This document shows, piece by piece, positions 1 through 9,548 of a stretch of 64,000 nt of DNA. Position numbers and translations under genes: made by a program. The notes under the pieces were generated by a model. The model was not told where the DNA came from. It was given only the letters and a program-made list of their open reading frames with translations, and made no database searches. The stretch is from Algoriphagus litoralis (GTDB lineage Bacteria > Bacteroidota > Bacteroidia > Cytophagales > Cyclobacteriaceae), in NCBI RefSeq assembly GCF_003259255.1, contig NZ_QGOL01000013.1:140729-204728 (forward strand), in the 5' to 3' direction. Position 1 is the first letter of the stretch, and each line of letters starts with the position of its first letter.

Positions 1-5
1 CTGGA

Positions 6-569
6 ATGCCAAGCTATGAGCGAGAGGATTTGGACCGGCTTTATGCTGCCTGTACTCCAGGTCAGCGGGTTATTCTTTTTACTCCTGGGCATCTTCCGCT
101 GAATCAGAACTGGCTGGTGTTAAATGACCGGGAGCTTCTGCAAATGGTTTGTGACGAAGGAATTGAAGGCTCACAACCAACCATGCCTTTGCTTAAACTC
201 GGTGAAAAAGATATTCCAGCCATGCTTGAACTCACCGAGTTGACAAAGCCAGGACCATTCATTTCAAGAACGATAGATTTTGGAGGGTATTTTGGAGTTT
301 TCGAAGGAGAAAAGCTGATTTCCATGGCAGGTAAGCGTCTCAGTCCAGATCCATTTGTTGAGATCAGTGCTGTGTGTACGCATCCTGATTATTTGGGAAA
401 AGGTCTGTCGGCAAAAGTTATTCAACGCGTGATAGAAGAGATTAGGGCAGATGAAAAAACTCCTTTTCTTCATGTGTATCCGGAAAATACCCAAGCAATC
501 AAGGTGTATTCGAAATTGGGTTTTAAGGAGAGAGCGATGCTGAGGGTCTATTTGCTGGAGAAAATTTGA
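6..569 (+). CDS. GNAT family N-acetyltransferase (probably 5'-truncated by the window edge)
   Basis: The C-terminal part carries the acetyl-CoA binding pattern of GCN5-related acetyltransferases: strand VEISAVCTHPDYLGKGL (about residues 118-134) with the R/QxxGxG-like loop LGKGLSA, then a helix, then HVYPENTQAIKVYSKLGF, the typical beta-bulge and last helix. Enzymes of this family move an acetyl group from acetyl-CoA to an amine. The reading frame is open to base 3, so the first ATG at 6 may be internal and the protein longer. The N-terminal 60 residues lack clear family features. The substrate cannot be told. Resembles FR47-like members. Followed by a 127-bp spacer and a TetR gene. Confidence 0.8.
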   Translation: MPSYEREDLDRLYAACTPGQRVILFTPGHLPLNQNWLVLNDRELLQMVCDEGIEGSQPTMPLLKLGEKDIPAMLELTELTKPGPFISRTIDFGGYFGVFEGEKLISMAGKRLSPDPFVEISAVCTHPDYLGKGLSAKVIQRVIEEIRADEKTPFLHVYPENTQAIKVYSKLGFKERAMLRVYLLEKI

Positions 570-696
570 AAAAATCAGAGTTCTCCTAACCCAATTGAAT
601 ACTGAGCAGTAGAACTTGGTGAAAGTTCTGAACTGTTTTGCGGATACATTTCTAACAGTTTTTTGAATTTTATAATCTTCTTTACCTACTAGACCA

Positions 697-1329
697 ATGA
701 GCAAAAAAACCTCCACAGAAGCAAAAATTCTGGATTCCGCGTATCGGTTATTTTTGGGCAAAGGCTACCGTCATACGACGATGGATGACATCGCGCAGGA
801 TTTGGCAATGAGCAAAAAGACGCTTTACAAGTACTATCCCGGTAAGTTGGAACTCTTGTCGGCTTCTTTTGAAGTTCTGAAAACCAAAATGACTGCAAAA
901 GTGGAGGCAATCCTGGATAATCGGTACATTTCATTTCCACTGAAACTCAAGTCTACGCTCACAGTCATCGCAACGCATTTGGCACCGATTAATCCCGAAC
1001 TTTTCGAAGACCTTCGCGATCATGCTCCTGAAATATGGGAGGAACTCACCACCTACATCAATGAATCGGCCTACCTGCGCTTTGCGAAGCTAATTGACCA
1101 AGGGGTGTCTCAAGGACTCGTCAATCCCCGCCTGAATACCGGTCTCATCGTCATGTTGTATGCTGCTGCGGTTCAGTCGCTTTTGGATCCCAAATTTTCC
1201 GGGCAGTTTCCCACTGCGCTTCAGAAAGGGGTGAAAATCCCGCCGTCTGAAGTCTATGACCAAGCCATTAGTATCATTTACAATGGGATTTTGACACCCG
1301 AAGCCCGAAATGAATTTGAAAATGCCTGA
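697..1329 (+). CDS. TetR/AcrR family transcriptional regulator
   Basis: A 210-residue protein with an N-terminal helix-turn-helix (about residues 8-55). The stretch TTMDDIAQDLAMSKKTLYKY is the classical TetR DNA-recognition segment. The remaining 150 residues form the variable ligand-binding and dimerisation domain, with no recognisable ligand signature. TetR proteins usually repress a neighbouring transporter or enzyme gene and are released by a small molecule. Here the next gene is the housekeeping metG, so the target is not evident. It may regulate itself or a distant gene. Codon 1 is the ATG directly before SKKTS, matching the usual short N-terminal arm. Confidence 0.88.
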   Translation: MSKKTSTEAKILDSAYRLFLGKGYRHTTMDDIAQDLAMSKKTLYKYYPGKLELLSASFEVLKTKMTAKVEAILDNRYISFPLKLKSTLTVIATHLAPINPELFEDLRDHAPEIWEELTTYINESAYLRFAKLIDQGVSQGLVNPRLNTGLIVMLYAAAVQSLLDPKFSGQFPTALQKGVKIPPSEVYDQAISIIYNGILTPEARNEFENA

Positions 1330-1351
1330 CCTCGCCTTCGGGTGATTTTCC

Positions 1352-1359
1352 TATCTTTG
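1352..1359 (+). promoter_or_regulatory. Putative -7 box for metG
   Basis: TATCTTTG matches the Bacteroidota -7 consensus TAnnTTTG, about 70 bp upstream of the metG start. No convincing -33 TTTG is seen at the expected distance, so this is tentative. Confidence 0.4.
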
Positions 1360-1429
1360 GCATCGATTTCAGAGGTCAGAGCAAAGCTTATTTCACTCTT
1401 CCGACTCCGGTCTCCCATTTATTTTACCC

Positions 1430-3490
1430 ATGAGCAATAAAAATTTCAAACGCTTTACTGTCACCTCGGCGCTTCCCTATGCAAATGGTCCGCTTCATAT
1501 CGGTCACTTGGCTGGATGCTACGTGCCCTCTGATATTTATGTCCGCTATCTCCGATCTCAGGGTCGTGAAGTCGCCTATATCTGTGGTTCGGATGAGCAT
1601 GGGGTAGCAATCACCATCAAAGCTGCCAAAGAAGGCAAAACTCCTCAACAAATCGTGGATCAGTATCATGAAATGATGAAGGGAAGTTTCAAGGAATTTG
1701 GGATCAGTTTTGACCATTATTCCCGTACCTCTGCTCGGGTTCATCATGAGACTGCGCAGGGTTTTTTCACTGATTTGTACAACAAAGGTGAATTTTTGGA
1801 GCAGACTACAGAGCAGTATTTCGATGAGGAGGCAAATCAGTTTTTGGCGGATCGCTACATTGAAGGCACTTGCCCAAAATGCGGCAACGAGCATGCTTAC
1901 GGTGATCAATGCGAAAAATGCGGCTCAGCTCTGAGTCCAACTGATCTGATCAATCCAAAATCGAAACTGAGCGGAAGAACTCCCGTGCTGAAAGAAACCA
2001 AGCATTGGTTTTTGGATTTGGCTCGATATCAATCTTTTTTGAAAAAGTGGATCCTCGAAGATCATGCGGAGGATTGGAAAAATAACGTTCTAGGACAGTG
2101 CCGCTCTTGGCTGGAAGCCGGTGACGGTTTGCAGGCACGATCCATGACTCGGGATTTGGACTGGGGGATCAAAGTGCCCTTGGAAGGTGCAGAAGGCAAA
2201 GTACTCTATGTCTGGTTTGACGCACCGATCGGCTACATCTCCTCGACCAAAGAATGGGCAGCAGAAAAAGGGATCGACTGGGAGCCTTACTGGAAAGATC
2301 AAGACACCAAGCTGGTACACTTCATTGGCAAGGACAACATTGTATTCCACTGCATCATTTTTCCGGCGATTCTCAAAACTCATGGGGGCTATGTGCTGCC
2401 TGAGAATGTACCTGCCAATGAATTCCTAAATCTCGAAGGTGACAAAATCTCCACTTCACGGAATTGGGCCGTTTGGCTTCATGAGTATCTGGAGGAGTTT
2501 CCTGGCAAGCAGGATGTGCTTCGCTATGTACTGACAGCCAATGCGCCCGAGACCAAAGACAATGACTTCACCTGGAAAGATTTCCAAGGTAGAAATAACT
2601 CAGAGCTGGTAGCGATCTATGGCAACTTTGTGAATCGGGCAGTGGTCTTGACTCAGAAGTTTTTCCAGGGGGAAATCCCTGCAAGAGGTGAGCTGACTGG
2701 CTATGACAAAGAAGTACTAGCTGCTTTGGAAGAATTCCCTGAGAAAATTGCGGCTTCCATTGAGCGGTACCGCTTCCGTGAAGCTTTATCGATTGTGATG
2801 GATTTTGCCCGATTGGGAAATAAGTACTTGGCCGATACCGAGCCTTGGAAGGAAATCAAAACCAACCCTGAGCGGACCAAAACCATCCTGAATATTGCCC
2901 TGAATATCGCTGCAAATCTGGCGATAGTCTCTGAGCCATTCTTGCCATTTACCGCTGCCAAACTGGTGGAAATGTTTGGAATGAATCAGGTTTCCTGGTC
3001 TCATGCCGGAAATGGCAAACTCCTTTCCGAAGGAAAAACCTTAGGCCAAATGGGTTTGCTCTTCGAGAAGATCGAAGACGAAACCGTAGAAAAACAAGTT
3101 CAAAAACTCCTTGACTCCAAAAAGATGAATGAAGCTGCCAATACGCCTGTTGCGCCAATGAAAGAACTGATCACTTACGATGATTTTGCTAAGCTGGATA
3201 TGCGCGTGGTCACTGTCTTGGAAGCCGAAAGAATGCCAAAATCCAAGAAGTTGCTCAAGCTGAAAGTGGATATAGGTCTGGGCCATCGCACCGTCTTGAG
3301 TGGAGTAGCAGAGCATTTTGAGCCGGAATTCCTGATCGGAAAGCAAGTGACCATGCTGATCAACTTGGCTCCTCGGAAAATGATGGGCATTGATTCGGAA
3401 GGGATGATCCTGATGGCGGAAGACAAAGATGGAAAGCTAAAGTTGCTTCAGCCTCATGAAGGGACTGCGGGTGGATCGACGATTTCGTAG
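1430..3490 (+). CDS. metG: Methionine--tRNA ligase
   Basis: Cytoplasmic class Ia aminoacyl-tRNA synthetase that charges tRNA-Met with methionine using ATP. Visible: the HIGH motif exactly (residues 23-26, after ALPYANGPL), a connective-peptide zinc knuckle with two CxxC pairs (CPKCG and CEKCG, around residues 147-165), the KMSKS-equivalent loop as KISTS (about 338-342), an anticodon-binding helical domain, and a C-terminal EMAP/Trbp111-type tRNA-binding domain (about 580-686, with DFAKLDMRV and LAPRKMMGI). The length of 686 residues fits the long bacterial form with the C-terminal dimerising tRNA-binding domain. Single-gene transcription unit, followed by a terminator. Confidence 0.98.
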   Translation: MSNKNFKRFTVTSALPYANGPLHIGHLAGCYVPSDIYVRYLRSQGREVAYICGSDEHGVAITIKAAKEGKTPQQIVDQYHEMMKGSFKEFGISFDHYSRTSARVHHETAQGFFTDLYNKGEFLEQTTEQYFDEEANQFLADRYIEGTCPKCGNEHAYGDQCEKCGSALSPTDLINPKSKLSGRTPVLKETKHWFLDLARYQSFLKKWILEDHAEDWKNNVLGQCRSWLEAGDGLQARSMTRDLDWGIKVPLEGAEGKVLYVWFDAPIGYISSTKEWAAEKGIDWEPYWKDQDTKLVHFIGKDNIVFHCIIFPAILKTHGGYVLPENVPANEFLNLEGDKISTSRNWAVWLHEYLEEFPGKQDVLRYVLTANAPETKDNDFTWKDFQGRNNSELVAIYGNFVNRAVVLTQKFFQGEIPARGELTGYDKEVLAALEEFPEKIAASIERYRFREALSIVMDFARLGNKYLADTEPWKEIKTNPERTKTILNIALNIAANLAIVSEPFLPFTAAKLVEMFGMNQVSWSHAGNGKLLSEGKTLGQMGLLFEKIEDETVEKQVQKLLDSKKMNEAANTPVAPMKELITYDDFAKLDMRVVTVLEAERMPKSKKLLKLKVDIGLGHRTVLSGVAEHFEPEFLIGKQVTMLINLAPRKMMGIDSEGMILMAEDKDGKLKLLQPHEGTAGGSTIS

Positions 3491-3605
3491 GTTATGTCAT
3501 GCGGAGCGGAGTCGAAGCATAGACTAATCCAAAAGTATCAAGACCTTAGATTTAAGTATTAAGAATTAGAAACAAGATATTAGAGGCAAGAAACAAGTGT
3601 CTAGA
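3491..3605. repeat. Degenerate intergenic repeat downstream of metG
   Basis: Begins with the motif GCGGAGTCGAAGCAT, which I recall as a common intergenic motif in Bacteroidota, followed by about 80 bp of A-rich sequence made of degenerate short units of the type AAGTATTAAGA / AGAAACAAGA. No open reading frame of note. The rest of the 3491-3839 spacer holds a terminator and the promoter region of the antiporter gene. Confidence 0.4.
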
Positions 3606-3625
3606 AGTGAAATTTTGGATAAAAG

Positions 3626-3664
3626 AAACCTGTCAGCGTTTAGCGAACCTGACAGGTTTTTTTT
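3626..3664 (+). terminator. Rho-independent terminator of metG
   Basis: Perfect inverted repeat AAACCTGTCAG (3626-3636) / CTGACAGGTTT (3649-3659), with a 12-nt loop and a run of eight T at 3657-3664. It lies 136 bp after the metG stop codon. Confidence 0.85.
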
Positions 3665-3823
3665 AACCATCTCTGATTATGAACGAGGATTTGGTTACAG
3701 AATTATCTTAATGAAAACTGTTGCTGGAAACAGTATTCCTGTTCTTTTGATTTTTTAGACACAACCATTTTCAACGCAATTTTCTTAACTTCTCACATTC
3801 TGCTTTTCTTCGAATCAATAAAA

Positions 3824-3831
3824 TAGCTTTG
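3824..3831 (+). promoter_or_regulatory. Putative -7 box for the antiporter gene
   Basis: TAGCTTTG (TAnnTTTG consensus) ends only 8 bp before the ATG at 3840, implying a very short or absent leader if it is used. Confidence 0.45.
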
Positions 3832-3839
3832 TCTTTTTC

Positions 3840-5303
3840 ATGGAAATCACTACCGAAAATATCCTTTTGATAGGCTCATTACTTCTGATCCTCAGTATCA
3901 TTGCCAGCAAAACTGCGGGTCGGGCAGGGATTCCTGTCCTGCTACTTTTCCTCGGAGTTGGGATGCTGGCAGGGACAGACGGTATCGGGAAAATCGCTTT
4001 TGATGATCCTGATACCACTCAGTTTCTTGGTATTTTGGCCTTGACCTACATTCTTTTCTCCGGTGGTTTGGACACCAAATGGGAATCCATCAAGCCTGTC
4101 CTTAAGCCGGGTTTGGTTTTGTCCACTTTGGGGGTTTTGCTGACGGCAGTTTCAGTAGGACTTTTTTCTACGCTGGTAGTTGATCTCACTTGGAAAGAAG
4201 GTCTCTTGCTTGGTGCGATTGTGTCTTCTACAGATGCTGCGGCGGTTTTTTCCATTTTGCGAAGCAAAAGCATCGGACTGAAAGGAAATCTTAGGCCTCT
4301 GCTTGAATTTGAATCCGGAAGTAACGATCCCATGGCATTTTTCCTTACGATCGGGATGACTTCCTGGCTGAGTGTGGAGGGATTTAGTCCGGTGGACTTG
4401 GTTCCTATGTTTGTAAAGCAAATGATTTTCGGGGCAGCTGCAGGGTTTCTTTTTGGTAAAGGGATTGTATTCCTGGTGAATAAAATCAATCTGGAATACG
4501 AAGGACTCTATCCTGTATTGATGCTAGGTTTGGTCGTGCTGGTCTATACCGTGACGGATTTGATCGGAGGCAATGGGTTTTTGGCCGTTTACCTTTCTGC
4601 CATTACTATGAATCAGAGTCGAATGCTTCACCACAAGAGTTTGGTGCGGTTTTTTGACGGAATCGCCTGGCTGATGCAGATCATCATGTTCATCGCTCTG
4701 GGGCTGCTCGTATATCCGTCTCAAGTATGGCCGGTAGTAGGAGTGGGATTTGTGATTGCGATGTTCCTAATCCTGGTGGCGCGACCCTTGGGTGTCTGGG
4801 CTTCATTGTCCTTCTTCAAGTATACCAATAGAAAGAAAGCATTTGTCAGCTGGGTAGGTCTTCGGGGAGCAGTGCCGATTGTGTTTGCCACGTTTCCGCT
4901 GATAGCCGGGATAGAAAAGAGTAATCTGATCTTCAATATCGTTTTCTTCATTGTTCTTACTTCGGTGGCCTTGCAGGCGACAACGCTTGCCAAAGTGGCC
5001 GCGTGGCTTCATCTGGCTGTGCCGGAAGGTTTGAAGCGGAAGAGTTTGCTGGATATCGAGCTATCGGATGATTTCAAAAATGCATTGGTCGAAGTCAACT
5101 TGCCGGAAGATTCAAAAATAGATGGCAAACAGATTTTGGAACTGGAATTTCCAAAGACTTCATTGATCGTATTGGTCAACCGAAAAAATAAATACATCAC
5201 TCCAAATGGGGCAACCGAATTGATGTCAGGAGACAAGCTGATGATCATGATCAATTCTGGTGAGGAAGAACATCTGGTGAGGCATGCATTAGGTCTCGAG
5301 TGA
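3840..5303 (+). CDS. Potassium/proton antiporter of the CvrA/NhaP2 type (CPA1 family)
   Basis: Inner-membrane monovalent cation/H+ antiporter. About 12 hydrophobic segments cover residues 5-395. The conserved core includes TDAAAVFSILRSK (about 130-142) and LEFESGSNDPMAFFL (about 157-171), whose acidic residues are the ion-binding signature of the CPA family, and SWVGLRGAVPIVFA near residue 340. Residues of about 410-487 form a soluble C-terminal domain ending in a TrkA-C/RCK-C-like fold (SLIVLVNR, GDKLMIMI), typical of K+/H+ NhaP2/CvrA exchangers. Role: K+ or Na+ export and pH or osmotic homeostasis. Transcribed alone from a promoter just upstream. Ion specificity is inferred from family. Confidence 0.9.
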   Translation: MEITTENILLIGSLLLILSIIASKTAGRAGIPVLLLFLGVGMLAGTDGIGKIAFDDPDTTQFLGILALTYILFSGGLDTKWESIKPVLKPGLVLSTLGVLLTAVSVGLFSTLVVDLTWKEGLLLGAIVSSTDAAAVFSILRSKSIGLKGNLRPLLEFESGSNDPMAFFLTIGMTSWLSVEGFSPVDLVPMFVKQMIFGAAAGFLFGKGIVFLVNKINLEYEGLYPVLMLGLVVLVYTVTDLIGGNGFLAVYLSAITMNQSRMLHHKSLVRFFDGIAWLMQIIMFIALGLLVYPSQVWPVVGVGFVIAMFLILVARPLGVWASLSFFKYTNRKKAFVSWVGLRGAVPIVFATFPLIAGIEKSNLIFNIVFFIVLTSVALQATTLAKVAAWLHLAVPEGLKRKSLLDIELSDDFKNALVEVNLPEDSKIDGKQILELEFPKTSLIVLVNRKNKYITPNGATELMSGDKLMIMINSGEEEHLVRHALGLE

Positions 5304-5463
5304 TTTTTTTGAAAGATGGTTTGATTTTGAATATTTTTTTGAAAAAAGATTAATTTTTGAAAAGATTGACTGAAAAAAATACTGATAATCTGTGTTTTTT
5401 TTGAAATTATTTGATTTTGAAGTTTATTTTTTATCTTAAGCTAGATTTTTAATCCAGCCAAGT
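5304..5463 (+). promoter_or_regulatory. T-rich leader with repeated TTTTGAA units before the ATP-grasp operon
   Basis: This 160-bp spacer is extremely AT-rich and holds at least six copies of a TnGAA unit (TTTTTTGAAA-like), on a T-rich + strand. It must contain the promoter of the operon starting at 5464, but no clear TAnnTTTG box is seen. Confidence 0.35.
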
Positions 5464-6891
5464 ATGAAGATAGATGGGTATTCCTGCAATGAACATTACG
5501 ATGAAATGTTTACTGCAGAAGGCAAGACTAGAGCACAGTACGATGAGTTCCACAGTTTTCTAAGTAAAGTCTCCTCCAAGAAGATGAAGCAGCTCCAGGA
5601 AGCTGCCAACCGGACTCAAAAGGCGATGGGTATGACATTTAATGTCTACCATGACAACCAAGGATTGGAGAAGATCTTGCATTTGGACATCATTCCTAGG
5701 ATCATTGCCAATGCAGAATGGAGAAAACTGGAAGCTGGGCTCAAGCAGCGGATCTATGCCTTAAATCTATTTCTACAGGACATATACAACGATCAGAAGA
5801 TACTCAAGGACGGGATCGTCCCGGCAGAACTTATCTTGGGGTCCAAGGATTACCTCAAGCCCTGTATCGGCCTGACCCCTCCCAAAGGAATCTGGTGCCA
5901 CATCACCGGTACGGACCTGGTGAAAAATAAGGACGGAGAGTATTACATTCTCGAGGACAATCTCCGCTGTCCCTCGGGTGTATCCTATATGCTGGAAAGC
6001 CGCGAAATCATCAAGCGAGCATATCCGCAACTGTTCAATGACGAAGGAGTAATGCCCGTCTCCGACTATCCTACAAAGCTCCTGAAAATGCTCCAGTTTC
6101 TGTCCAACAAGGCCAAACCAGTAGTGGGAGTATTGACTCCCGGAATCTATAATTCGGCCTATTTTGAACATTCATATCTCGCCTTGCAAATGGGAGTAGA
6201 GCTGGTCAACGGAGTCGATCTGATCGTAAAAGATAAGATTGCCTACATGCAGACGACCAAGGGCTTGCAGCAGATTGATGTGATTTACAGAAGAATCGAC
6301 GACTCTTTTCTTGATCCGCTGACTTTCAATCCGCATTCACTTTTGGGGGTGCCTGGGATCTTTGAGGCGTATAAAGCGGGCAATGTCGCTTTTGCCAATG
6401 CTCCGGGTACAGGCGTAGCAGATGATAAGGCAGTCTATGCCTATGTCCCCCGCATAATCAAGTATTACCTCAATGAAGAGCCGATTCTGAATAATGTGCC
6501 AACATACCTGTGTCGGGAAGACGAGGACAGGAAATTTGTCCTGGACAATATTCATGAACTTGTCGTGAAAGAAACCAATGCTGCAGGAGGTTATGGAATG
6601 CTGATCGGGCCGAAATCAACCAAAGAGGAGCATGACAAATTCAGGGAATTGATCAAAGAAAATCCTACAAATTACATCGCTCAGCCTACTTTGTCACTTT
6701 CTACGGTACCTTGTCTGACAGATGAAGGCATCGAGGGAAGGCATGTGGACTTGAGGCCATACATCCTTTATGGCAACGAAATCGAGGTAATACCGGGAGC
6801 ACTCACCCGAGTGGCACTCAAAAAAGGATCACTCGTGGTCAATAGCTCCCAAGGTGGGGGCAGCAAGGATACTTGGGTTCTTTACAATTAA
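5464..6891 (+). CDS. Circularly permuted type 2 ATP-grasp protein
   Basis: A 475-residue cytoplasmic protein of the DUF404/DUF407 (CP_ATPgrasp_2) family. Recognisable elements: the N-terminal EMFTAEGKTRAQYDEF segment, YYILEDNLRCPSGVSYML (about 160-177), YRRIDDSFLDPL (about 278-289), ETNAAGGYGML (about 370-380) and a C-terminal DLRPYILYG. These match the ATP-binding and metal-binding blocks in permuted order. Family members are predicted peptide or amide ligases that consume ATP. It heads a four-gene operon with an alpha-E protein 11 bp downstream, an Anbu-type proteasome homologue and a transglutaminase-like protein, a combination known across bacteria and interpreted as synthesis and breakdown of a peptide tag or small peptide. 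The real substrate is unknown. Confidence 0.93.
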   Translation: MKIDGYSCNEHYDEMFTAEGKTRAQYDEFHSFLSKVSSKKMKQLQEAANRTQKAMGMTFNVYHDNQGLEKILHLDIIPRIIANAEWRKLEAGLKQRIYALNLFLQDIYNDQKILKDGIVPAELILGSKDYLKPCIGLTPPKGIWCHITGTDLVKNKDGEYYILEDNLRCPSGVSYMLESREIIKRAYPQLFNDEGVMPVSDYPTKLLKMLQFLSNKAKPVVGVLTPGIYNSAYFEHSYLALQMGVELVNGVDLIVKDKIAYMQTTKGLQQIDVIYRRIDDSFLDPLTFNPHSLLGVPGIFEAYKAGNVAFANAPGTGVADDKAVYAYVPRIIKYYLNEEPILNNVPTYLCREDEDRKFVLDNIHELVVKETNAAGGYGMLIGPKSTKEEHDKFRELIKENPTNYIAQPTLSLSTVPCLTDEGIEGRHVDLRPYILYGNEIEVIPGALTRVALKKGSLVVNSSQGGGSKDTWVLYN

Positions 6892-6902
6892 TCTGAAAAA
6901 CT

Positions 6903-7883
6903 ATGCTGAGTAGAGTAGCAAGTCATATTTATTGGTTGGGAAGGTATCTGGAAAGAGCCGAAAACTATGCACGCTTTATTGATGTCAACTTCAACCTAAT
7001 GCAGGATCTTCCCATGGATCTCAAGGAACAATGGGGGCCACTGGTGGCTGCCACAGGTGACTTGGACATTTATCAAAAGAAATATATAGGCTTTGAGCGG
7101 CATCAGGTGATGTTCTTTTTGACCTTCGATATGGATAATCCCAATTCGATGCTGAATGCGGTCAAAAATGCACGGGAAAATGCCCGGATAATCCGTGAAA
7201 ATCTAAGTAAAGAAACTTGGGAAAAAGCCAACGAACTCTATTACATGATGCAGACAGGCTTGGATAAGAAAGTCTGGAAAAAAGAGGATCCACGCCAATT
7301 CTATGAACAGGTCAAAAATCAAATACTGCTCCTTTACGGCTTGGCTGATGCCACTGTGGCCAGAACTGAGGGTTGGTATTTCAGGCAATTGGGGCAACTG
7401 CTGGAGCGTGCGGACAAAACCTCACGAATCCTCGATGTCAAATACCATATTTTGTTGCCATCGATCTATGAAGTCGGATCTCCGATGGATTTTCTTCATT
7501 GGATGGCTTTGCTCAAGTCAGTGACAGGGTTTAATACCTACCGGAGATTGTATGGGAATATAGATCCATCAGGAGTGGTGGAGTTTATGGTGCTTAACAA
7601 GTACTTTCCCCGCTCAATCTATTATTGCATCAAGGAAGCCGAGCGCTGTCTTCACTGTATCTCGGGAGGAAATACCGATGGATTTAAAAATTCCGTGGAA
7701 AAGTCGATCGGAGAAATGCGATCCCGTCTGGAGTACTCAGAGGTCGATGATATAATTTCTGCTGGACTTCATGAATATTTAGATACAGTTCAGCTAAAAA
7801 TCAACCATATTTCCGACCTTATAGACATCAATTATTTCCGTATCAAGGAAAACAACATCACTCAATCTCAATCACAAGCATGA
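6903..7883 (+). CDS. Alpha-E domain-containing protein (DUF403)
   Basis: A 326-residue, mostly helical protein beginning MLSRVASHIYWLGRYLERAE, the hallmark start of the alpha-E (DUF403) family. The later motif FRQLGQLLERADKTSRILD (about 160-178) repeats the ERA pattern. Alpha-E proteins almost always accompany permuted ATP-grasp ligases and are thought to be their partner, perhaps binding the substrate. No catalytic residues are known. The start lies 11 bp after the ATP-grasp stop. The end overlaps the Anbu gene by 4 bp (ATGA), pointing to translational coupling. Confidence 0.93.
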   Translation: MLSRVASHIYWLGRYLERAENYARFIDVNFNLMQDLPMDLKEQWGPLVAATGDLDIYQKKYIGFERHQVMFFLTFDMDNPNSMLNAVKNARENARIIRENLSKETWEKANELYYMMQTGLDKKVWKKEDPRQFYEQVKNQILLLYGLADATVARTEGWYFRQLGQLLERADKTSRILDVKYHILLPSIYEVGSPMDFLHWMALLKSVTGFNTYRRLYGNIDPSGVVEFMVLNKYFPRSIYYCIKEAERCLHCISGGNTDGFKNSVEKSIGEMRSRLEYSEVDDIISAGLHEYLDTVQLKINHISDLIDINYFRIKENNITQSQSQA

Positions 7884-8623
7884 CCTTTTGTCTGGGGATA
7901 AAAACCAAAAACGGCCTTGTTGGCCTTTCTGATACCCGAATTACCTCCGGTAGTGAGACCACTACCTCCAAAAAAGTGTATACCGTCAACAAGCGGAAAC
8001 ACTCCTTTTTCATCATGACCTCAGGCTTGAGATCTGTCCGTGACAAAGCAATCACCTACTTCTCCGAGGTCATAGACCGACAGGATGATTCATTTACCAA
8101 GCTGTATCAGGCGGTGAATGAATTTGGCAACCAAGTCAAAGTTGTAGCCAAAGAAGACAAGACCTATTTGGAAGAAGCTGGATTCAATTTCAATTTGTTC
8201 TCCATCATCGGTGGGCAGCTGGAAGATGATCCGGAGCCCAAGTTATACTTGTTGTATCCTCAGGGTAATTGGATCGAAATCCGCCGAGGTACTCCATTTG
8301 TCATCATCGGCAATACCGGGTTTGGCAATCCGGTGTTAAGACGTTCACTCCAGTTTGAAGACTCCCTGGAGTATGCCCTAAAATGTGCCTTTTTGGCTTT
8401 TGATGCTACTCGGATTTCAGCGAATGATGTGGATTTCCCCATTGATACGGTGATTCTCCGAAATGACGAATATGCGATCCGCGAGAAGCGTTTTGAGCAA
8501 AAAGAATTGGAACATATTTCGACGTTTTGGAACAATCGTCTCAAAAATGCCATTGCGGAACTTCCTTCTGAAGTGCTGAGCAGTGCCTTCGAGGATTTTG
8601 ACTTTGCCACCCGGGAGGCTTGA
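7880..8623 (+). CDS. Anbu-type proteasome homologue (Ntn hydrolase)
   Basis: A 247-residue protein starting MTFCLGIKTKNGLVGLSDTR. Thr2, exposed after removal of Met1, is the expected N-terminal nucleophile, and the LVGLSDTRIT strand and the following lysine (SKKVYTV, about 33) match the proteasome beta-subunit fold. The length and the sequence agree with Anbu (ancestral beta subunit) proteins rather than HslV. Operon partners (permuted ATP-grasp, alpha-E, transglutaminase) are the standard Anbu neighbourhood. Likely cytoplasmic, forming an open ring; its peptide substrates are unknown. Overlaps the alpha-E gene by 4 bp and is separated by 3 bp from the transglutaminase gene. Confidence 0.85.
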   Translation: MTFCLGIKTKNGLVGLSDTRITSGSETTTSKKVYTVNKRKHSFFIMTSGLRSVRDKAITYFSEVIDRQDDSFTKLYQAVNEFGNQVKVVAKEDKTYLEEAGFNFNLFSIIGGQLEDDPEPKLYLLYPQGNWIEIRRGTPFVIIGNTGFGNPVLRRSLQFEDSLEYALKCAFLAFDATRISANDVDFPIDTVILRNDEYAIREKRFEQKELEHISTFWNNRLKNAIAELPSEVLSSAFEDFDFATREA

Positions 8624-8626
8624 GCC

Positions 8627-9490
8627 ATGCTGGTACAGGTCACTCATCACTCCAGATACGACTACAGCTCAGAGGTGATTCTGGGGATCCATAAGCTGTA
8701 TCTTATCCCTCAGCATCGACCCTATTTCAGGATAGAGCATCAGAAATTCTCCGTCAATCCGGACCCTGATGGTCAAAACTACAGGCAGGATCTAGCAGGT
8801 AATTGGTACAAACTGGCTTGGTTTTCAGGTCAGACCAGTTCCTTGGAGGTCACGGGAGAATGGATTTTCAAAATGCATGCATTCAATCCTTTTGGGTTCA
8901 TCATTGACAAGAGCTTTGAGGAACAGGGCTGGAGTAATCCTTTTTTCCAATTCAGCTATGAGGATAAGACCGCCTTTTTGATCCCGTTTTTGTCTGATAA
9001 ATCAGAAAATCAATTCACTGAATACCTGCTGGAGATCAAGAAAAATTCCACCGGCTTAGTAGATTTTTTAGTAAATCTAACGCAGAAAATCTATCAGGAT
9101 TGGCAACACGAAATCCGGCATGAGCAGAATATCTGGGAGGCCGACTTTACTTTTTCAAGAAAAAGCGGATCATGCAGGGATGTTTCCTTGATGCAGATGG
9201 AAATGCTGCGCGAATTGGGTCTGGCAGCTAGATTTGTGAGTGGCTACGCCTTTAATCCGGATTTGGAGGAAGGACACGAATTGCATGCCTGGTTGGAAGT
9301 GTTCCTGCCAGGTGCTGGCTGGCTGGGATTGGATCCGAGCTTGGGTTTATTTACAGATCATCGCTACATCCCACTGGCTTGCCACCCGGATCCGGTCAGA
9401 ACATTGCCGGTGCAGGGGACTTTTGGCGGGCTGGCTGATTCTGAGCTCAGGACGGTAGTGGATATGAAACTGCTGAACAAGGGGAAATAG
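8627..9490 (+). CDS. Transglutaminase-like cysteine protease family protein
   Basis: A 287-residue protein with the N-terminal beta domain typical of the bacterial transglutaminase-like N family (VTHHSRYDYSSEV at the start) and a papain-like core. Candidate catalytic triad: Cys in KSGSCRDVS (about residue 183), His in HELHAWLEV (about 219) and Asp in LGLDPSLG (about 237). No signal peptide, so it is expected in the cytoplasm with the other products of the operon. Members of this group probably act as peptidases or amidases on the product of the ATP-grasp ligase. Last gene of the operon, facing a convergent lipoprotein gene 58 bp away. Confidence 0.9.
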   Translation: MLVQVTHHSRYDYSSEVILGIHKLYLIPQHRPYFRIEHQKFSVNPDPDGQNYRQDLAGNWYKLAWFSGQTSSLEVTGEWIFKMHAFNPFGFIIDKSFEEQGWSNPFFQFSYEDKTAFLIPFLSDKSENQFTEYLLEIKKNSTGLVDFLVNLTQKIYQDWQHEIRHEQNIWEADFTFSRKSGSCRDVSLMQMEMLRELGLAARFVSGYAFNPDLEEGHELHAWLEVFLPGAGWLGLDPSLGLFTDHRYIPLACHPDPVRTLPVQGTFGGLADSELRTVVDMKLLNKGK

Positions 9491-9535
9491 TCAATTTTCA
9501 GGAAAAGCTTAGCATAAACTAGCCTTCAAAATTGA
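9491..9535. terminator. Possible bidirectional stem between convergent genes
   Basis: TCAATTTT (9491-9498) and AAAATTGA (9528-9535) form an 8-bp stem in the 58-bp gap between the transglutaminase gene and the convergent lipoprotein gene. The loop is long (29 nt) and no strong T tract follows, so the call is weak. Confidence 0.3.
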
Positions 9536-9548
9536 ATTTGAACATTGA

